IMG/VR virus record: IMGVR_UViG_3300034683_000041
Span: 54,396 to 118,395 of that record
Strand: one strand, 5' to 3'
Source of the DNA: a virus
Length of the DNA stretch: 64,000 nt
In this document: piece by piece, positions 59,537 through 64,000 of the stretch
Numbering within the stretch: the stretch's first letter is position 1
How the letters are laid out: each line of letters begins with the position of its first letter
Position numbers and translations under genes: made by a program
The notes under the pieces: model-generated
What the model was told of the DNA's origin: nothing
The model's input: only the letters and a program-made list of their open reading frames with translations
Database searches by the model: none

Positions 59537-60340
59537 ATGGAAACTAGACTTCCGAATAATTTACATTTCAATGTGTCGGTGCTCGATCAGTTCCAGGGAC
59601 AGAAACTCAAAGTTCCGAAATTGAACGACTACGGGTATTACGAGATGCCTATCGCTCTTCTTGGAGCTCCTTCCAGAAATCGGGCGTTTTACGATATTGA
59701 ATCTATAGTTCAGCAGATAAACGATCCGAATACTGTGTTCAATATGATGCTTACTCAGGGCAATCTTTATGGAGAACATGGGCATCCTTCGTCAGACGTA
59801 TCTTTGGAAAGACTTGTTGAAGTATCTGAAGATCGTAGATCTCATCACATCCGTAGAGTATGGACTGGAAAAGCGACTGATCGTGGAGTTATCTTATTTG
59901 CTGAAATCCGTCCTACTGGAGTATATGGCAAATACTTGGAAGAATCTATACTTAACCCTTACGAAAATACGACATTTTCTCTCAGATCTCTTATGGTACC
60001 TGATCCAAATAAGAGTACAAGAGAATACGAATATCGTATAGTCAAGCGTCTTGTGACCTTTGACTATGTCACTATGCCGGGATATGCTGAAGCTTCCAAG
60101 TGGTACGTGGGGCATGAAGATTTTTCAAGACCCATCACTGTTGAAGAAATATATAAACAAGAACAATTAAGAGTAGCAGGATTAGAAAATTTCTCTTCAG
60201 AAGAAATGTGCAAACTGTTTGATTTAAAACATGCACAGGTTAATGGTTGTACTTTGGAGAATTATATCCCAGGAACAACCAACTACCTCTCGGAAGGAAG
60301 AAAGAAAAGTATAGTTCATGCTTTTTTAAAGCAAAACTAG
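59537..60340 (+). CDS. Prohead maturation protease (T4 gp21/herpes-fold type), 267 aa
   Basis: Serine protease that cuts capsid and scaffold proteins during head maturation. Likely catalytic residues: His83 in EHGHP and Ser148 in FSLRS, with Asp176 in VTFDYVTMPGYA nearby; the GHP and S-x-R-S elements are the signature of the T4 gp21/phiKZ gp175-like S80 family. ATG after AAAAAGGGGATATTTTC. Sits directly before the ClpP-like genes and the terminase, as expected for a head module. No export signal. Confidence 0.75.
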   Translation: METRLPNNLHFNVSVLDQFQGQKLKVPKLNDYGYYEMPIALLGAPSRNRAFYDIESIVQQINDPNTVFNMMLTQGNLYGEHGHPSSDVSLERLVEVSEDRRSHHIRRVWTGKATDRGVILFAEIRPTGVYGKYLEESILNPYENTTFSLRSLMVPDPNKSTREYEYRIVKRLVTFDYVTMPGYAEASKWYVGHEDFSRPITVEEIYKQEQLRVAGLENFSSEEMCKLFDLKHAQVNGCTLENYIPGTTNYLSEGRKKSIVHAFLKQN

Positions 60341-60352
60341 GGAGAAGCTCAT

Positions 60353-61057
60353 ATGTTCTCTAAAAGACTTATGAAACTCGAAGCGAGTATACCCGCACTA
60401 GAAACCTTGGACACGTCTCACCTTAGCAATGATGAGATCCCAAGTTCTCCGCCAAGTCCAGAGGGAGTCGACGTATACGGACTCTACAATCCGACAGAAA
60501 TGAAGCTGCCGTATTGTCCTATATTTGTTGTTTCTAGAGACAACGGTACTAAAGAATATACCGCACTCATCAACTCAACCATCACCTCTCCTACTGAGTA
60601 TTTCGGACTAGTGGAAATAATCAACCGGATGCAGGAAGGAGACGATATGATCTTAAATATATCGTCTCCTGGAGGATACGTGTGTTCTGCTACATTTATA
60701 GCCAGTTCTATCTATAGATGCAAAGGAACAGTAACCACGGTAGCAACTTCTATCTGTGCATCTGCAGGATCTTTGATCTGGAGTTCCGGACATATCTGCA
60801 AAGCACATCCTACGGCACAGTTCATGTACCATATGAGCAGTCAGATGTCGGTAGGAAACTCGGTGCGTATCCGAGATTCAGCTAATGTTCAGGTTAAATA
60901 TGTACAAGAAGTATTGCTGGATCTTGCTAAAAACAAAGGGCATATAACCGAAGCAGAAGTCGACCTTATATGTAAAGATCCCGACAAATGTGTATGGATA
61001 GATGCAAAGAAAATGATGGAGCGTATCGCTAACCACATCGCTTCTGGGGAGAAATAA
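60353..61057 (+). CDS. ClpP-like serine protease, 234 aa
   Basis: ClpP/crotonase-fold protein. Seen: the SSPGGYV oxyanion-hole loop (residues about 104-110), CASAGSLIWSSG with probable nucleophile Ser137, QFMYHMSS with His160, and a candidate third residue Asp211 (PDKCVW). The E. coli triad Ser97/His122/Asp171 aligns with these positions. The N-terminal 45 residues are extended. The gene follows the prohead protease after 12 bases and precedes a degenerate paralogue, so it may act in head maturation or turnover of phage or host proteins. No Clp ATPase was seen in the window. Confidence 0.75.
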   Translation: MFSKRLMKLEASIPALETLDTSHLSNDEIPSSPPSPEGVDVYGLYNPTEMKLPYCPIFVVSRDNGTKEYTALINSTITSPTEYFGLVEIINRMQEGDDMILNISSPGGYVCSATFIASSIYRCKGTVTTVATSICASAGSLIWSSGHICKAHPTAQFMYHMSSQMSVGNSVRIRDSANVQVKYVQEVLLDLAKNKGHITEAEVDLICKDPDKCVWIDAKKMMERIANHIASGEK

Positions 61058-61059
61058 AT

Positions 61060-61785
61060 ATGAGTTATTTCCCATTTCTCGATTTCGACAACGTTCCAGA
61101 TGTGAATTCTGATCTTGAAGATAAAGATATTGTAGCAGGTACAGAAAAATTCAAAATACCGGATCTGCAATCACACATCCAATTAAGTGAAGAAGATGTA
61201 TTTGGACCAGGGTCCATTAATCGAAGTCATATTGAACAAATCAATATGATAAATCAGTTTAATGCATCAAGAGCGATGCAGTCGAACCCCCAGAAGTTCT
61301 TTTGTTTTCGAGAAGACAAGATCATCCGTATATACATAGCTCACGATATAAGTTGGAGCAAGTGCGATTTTCAGAACATCTTCATGTCCAATCTTCTGAA
61401 ACTCAAATCGGATGAAGAATGTCATTTCTATCTAGGAACTGGATCTGGAGCATCTGGACTTGTTGATATGTACAACCTTGGGCCTATGCTTCATGCAGTC
61501 GAAACTTGTAGAGGAAAAGTCGTAACTCACGCAGATGGAATGTGTTCTTCTGAAGAATCCATACTCTGGGCATACGGACACGAACGGCACAGATCGGAAT
61601 TTTCGGTCATCGTTGTAGAAGGGTGTAGAGGAATCACGGACGCCATGCCGTCGTATACACAGTACTTCCGTGTTCTGTATCAACGATTTGTGGAATTGGG
61701 ATTTATCTCACAAGAAGAATTAGAAGATCTTTTGACTTCACAAAAGATCTTTTCCTTCATTGGACATAGTACTGAAAAAGTGTAG
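61060..61785 (+). CDS. Degenerate ClpP-like paralogue, 241 aa
   Basis: Begins two bases after the ClpP-like gene stops. The C-terminal half aligns with its neighbour: HFYLGTGSGASGLVDMYNL with the SSPGG region, CRGKVVTHADGMCSSEESILWAYGH with CKGTVTTVATSICASAGSLIWSSGH. The serine position is kept (Ser164), but the following Ala-Gly is Glu-Glu, and the catalytic His is replaced by Glu187 (VVEGC). It is therefore probably inactive as a protease, perhaps a structural or regulatory partner. The N-terminal 75 residues are acidic and not related to ClpP. Confidence 0.65.
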   Translation: MSYFPFLDFDNVPDVNSDLEDKDIVAGTEKFKIPDLQSHIQLSEEDVFGPGSINRSHIEQINMINQFNASRAMQSNPQKFFCFREDKIIRIYIAHDISWSKCDFQNIFMSNLLKLKSDEECHFYLGTGSGASGLVDMYNLGPMLHAVETCRGKVVTHADGMCSSEESILWAYGHERHRSEFSVIVVEGCRGITDAMPSYTQYFRVLYQRFVELGFISQEELEDLLTSQKIFSFIGHSTEKV

Positions 61786-61811
61786 TTTAATGGTCATCAG
61801 TAGAGTCTATC

Positions 61812-61838
61812 TGGAGAGGGGCAATTTGCCCCTCTCCA
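61812..61838 (+). terminator. Hairpin terminator
   Basis: Eleven- to thirteen-base-pair G/C-rich stem after the degenerate ClpP gene. Confidence 0.75.
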
Positions 61839-61872
61839 AATTGTATACCCTATGTTTACTAGGAGATCCGAT

Positions 61873-63975
61873 GTGATTTTGTTTGAAAGTGATTATGAAA
61901 AAGAAAAAGTATACTTTGATACTTTAAGTACAAATGTTTCAGCATTTAGGTTATCCCGAGTTCTTGAAAAACTCGGAGTTCGAAACAATAAGTTCATGCT
62001 TGTGACTACGCAAAAAGATCTCATAGGTCTCGACGTGCACAACCTTAAAGATCCGTCTAAAGAACTTGCTGAACGTATAGCGTACGAGATAAAGATCAAT
62101 CCTTGGTATTTCTTTCGAGAAATTGTTCGGATACCTATCCAAGGTGGTCGACCGATACCATTCAAATTTAATCGCGGCAACTTGGCACTCATTTATTGTT
62201 TCCTAGCCAATGTAGATTTTTATCTGGTCATGCCTCGTCAGACTGGTAAGTCTGTATCATCACAAGCTATCGTAGCTTACGTGATGTATTTTTTAGCATG
62301 TAACTTTAAAACCATTTTACTGACTAAAGATACCGCTCTTGTTCAAGAAATGGTTGATCGTCTTCGTGCGATCAAAAAAGCTCTTCCTCAGTTTTTACTG
62401 TTTTCTTCTAGTTCAGATACAGACAATAAGGAAGGACTTACCTACAGTGCACTTGAAAATAAATACAGTACACAAACTAAAAGTAACGATCCTTTTTCGG
62501 CCAACAACTTAGGTCGTGGTTTGTCTTCTCCTTTTTTACACTGGGACGAACTCGAATTTTTCAAATACAATTACATTACTTATCCTGCTGCCACCTCTGC
62601 AACTAACGCAGCACGAGAGTCCGCTAAAGACAACGGATTACCCCACACGAACATTATAACTTCAACTGCAGGTAACCTTGATACTGAAGAATGTCAATTT
62701 GCTCTTAAGTTGATAAGTGAAGCATTACCTTTTTCGGAAAAATTATACGATTGTAAAGATTACGATGAATTCCATGCTATTGTGGATAAACATTCAACTA
62801 GAAAAATGGTGTACGCAGTATTTTCATACTTGCAGTTAGGTTACACCCACAAATGGTTTAGAGAAACTTCAGTACGTACAGGCGGTACTCCTGAAGACAT
62901 AGCACGCGATTATTTGAACTTACGACAAGCAGGTACGGATAGTTCTGCTATAGATCGTACTATTTTAGACAAAATAAAAGCTTCAGAGAAAGAACCTGTC
63001 CAGATTACTTTTGAATCTGGGTACATGTTCCGGTGGTACGAACATCCTGACAAAGTATTCAAAGATCCTAACAGAGTTATCATAGCAGGGCTTGACACAT
63101 CCGACAACGTAGGTAAAGACTTTACATCGTTAGTATTTCTCGATCCGAAGAACATGGACGTTATAGCTACTACAAAATGTAACGAATCTGACCTGATACT
63201 GTTTGCAAGATTTCTTGGAAAGTATCTGGTAGATCATCCTAAAGTAATACTCGTTCCTGAAAGAAAGAGTACTGCCAGTATGATCGTGGGTCTGATCTGT
63301 GAAATCTTAAGAAAAAATGGTATCAACCCATTTACTCGAATATATAACCAAGTATTTCAGAACATCCAAGAAGAACCTTTCTGTCATCTCGATACTTGGG
63401 ATAACTTAGAACAAGGTCCCAACAAAAAGTACTTGGGGTATAGTACTGCGGGAACTGGAAGTAACTCTAGAGATGTTCTTTATAAAGTTACTTTAAACAA
63501 AGCTCTTAGCATGAACGCATCTAAGATATCGGATTCTGGACTGATCAATGAATTTTGTTCGTTATCTGTCAAAAGTGGACGTATGGATCACAGCAATAAA
63601 GGACATGACGATCTGGTCATAGCTTATCTTCTTGCTTGCTGGTTCATTTATTTTGGTAAGAATTTGCGTATGTACAATCTGGATAAAAGTATCTTTTGTT
63701 CGGAAGTAGATAATTCTGGTACAAAACTGACAGCTAAAGATAAAGTTCTGTATTCTCAAGTTACAGAACGTATAGCTGAACTCAATATGTTAGTACGGAC
63801 AGTCACTCACCCAGGAGTACTCAAAGCATACGAATCAGAACTTGCAGATCTCAAAGAACTCATATCCCCTATGGAATACGATATCACTCCTATCCGTAGT
63901 GATGACATTACTCAACAGAAGACTATCCACACACCAGAATACATAACGCAAGCATTTGCAAAAATACGATTCTAA
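61873..63975 (+). CDS. terL: Terminase large subunit, 700 aa
   Basis: ATP-driven packaging motor with nuclease. Using numbering from ATG 61852: Walker A MPRQTGKS at 127-134, Walker B LHWDE at 229-233 (Asp232, Glu233), a coupling segment STAGNLDTEE near 271-280, and nuclease acids Asp415 (AGLDTSD), Glu470 (VPERKS) and Asp586/Asp587 (GHDDLV). GTG 61873 is preferred because AGGAG lies seven bases before it, whereas ATG 61852 has no SD and abuts the terminator; seven residues separate them. It ends the head module with the protease and portal-like genes. Small terminase was not recognised here. Confidence 0.92.
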   Translation: MILFESDYEKEKVYFDTLSTNVSAFRLSRVLEKLGVRNNKFMLVTTQKDLIGLDVHNLKDPSKELAERIAYEIKINPWYFFREIVRIPIQGGRPIPFKFNRGNLALIYCFLANVDFYLVMPRQTGKSVSSQAIVAYVMYFLACNFKTILLTKDTALVQEMVDRLRAIKKALPQFLLFSSSSDTDNKEGLTYSALENKYSTQTKSNDPFSANNLGRGLSSPFLHWDELEFFKYNYITYPAATSATNAARESAKDNGLPHTNIITSTAGNLDTEECQFALKLISEALPFSEKLYDCKDYDEFHAIVDKHSTRKMVYAVFSYLQLGYTHKWFRETSVRTGGTPEDIARDYLNLRQAGTDSSAIDRTILDKIKASEKEPVQITFESGYMFRWYEHPDKVFKDPNRVIIAGLDTSDNVGKDFTSLVFLDPKNMDVIATTKCNESDLILFARFLGKYLVDHPKVILVPERKSTASMIVGLICEILRKNGINPFTRIYNQVFQNIQEEPFCHLDTWDNLEQGPNKKYLGYSTAGTGSNSRDVLYKVTLNKALSMNASKISDSGLINEFCSLSVKSGRMDHSNKGHDDLVIAYLLACWFIYFGKNLRMYNLDKSIFCSEVDNSGTKLTAKDKVLYSQVTERIAELNMLVRTVTHPGVLKAYESELADLKELISPMEYDITPIRSDDITQQKTIHTPEYITQAFAKIRF

Positions 63976-64000
63976 TATAAAGATAAGACTAGTGTCCATA

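Noticed and set aside
1-64000. Phage nucleus shell protein (chimallin) and tubulin PhuZ
   Set aside because: The tubulin GTP-binding motif GGGTGTG was not seen in any frame read, and no protein matched the shell protein by eye; they may be outside the window or unrecognisable without a search.

Overview
The window looks like part of the genome of a giant tailed bacteriophage (contractile-tail 'jumbo' myovirus) related to the phiKZ/EL/OBP group, infecting a Gram-negative host that cannot be named from this sequence. The reasons are: a contractile tail sheath and tube; large terminase, portal-like protein and herpes-fold prohead protease; several genes that are fragments of multisubunit RNA polymerase beta and beta' subunits; a GroEL-like chaperonin; a phage NAD-dependent DNA ligase; and a T4-like type IIA topoisomerase. 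Genes are tightly packed and often end in long, near-perfect hairpins. No tubulin (PhuZ) or nuclear shell protein was recognised here.

Layout. 1-8.1 kb: a few small proteins, then a leftward block with the GroEL-like chaperonin and a possible frameshifted gene pair (3281-5763). 8.2-10.3 kb: the C-terminal half of a family B DNA polymerase, rightward. 10.4-18.6 kb: a leftward run of HD phosphohydrolase, RNase HI, a lysis-like cassette (tail-anchored coiled coil, small protein, holin-like protein, M15 endopeptidase), fibre-like and fibre-assembly-like proteins, and ThyX. 18.6-19.3 kb: about 730 bases without a convincing gene, packed with hairpins, at a change of transcription direction. 19.3-39.9 kb: a mostly rightward replication and transcription block with an RNAP beta' fragment, topoisomerase IIA B and A subunits, RNAP beta C-terminal and N-terminal fragments, and DNA ligase. 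40.0-43.0 kb: two leftward probable virion proteins. 43.0-47.0 kb: portal-like protein and a MYG1-family protein. 47.1-49.9 kb: tail tube and sheath, leftward. 50-59.5 kb: probable virion proteins, interrupted by a small group with early-type promoters (a DUF285 repeat protein and a small protein) and a ParB-like protein. 59.5-64 kb: head maturation and packaging (prohead protease, a ClpP-like protein, a degenerate ClpP-like protein, large terminase).

Two recurring intergenic motifs suggest two promoter classes. TATATTAC (or TATATTAT) precedes seven rightward genes and resembles the AT-rich early promoters I recall for phiKZ. AGATA(G/C)TATG precedes three rightward genes and resembles either the TATG motif recalled for later phiKZ genes or a host sigma70-type promoter.

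Functions were assigned by reading motifs by eye, without database searches. Assignments with clear catalytic motifs (RNase H, ThyX, ligase, topoisomerase, terminase, chaperonin, polymerase, M15 peptidase) are firm. Labels such as portal, tube, virion protein and holin rest on partial similarity and context.
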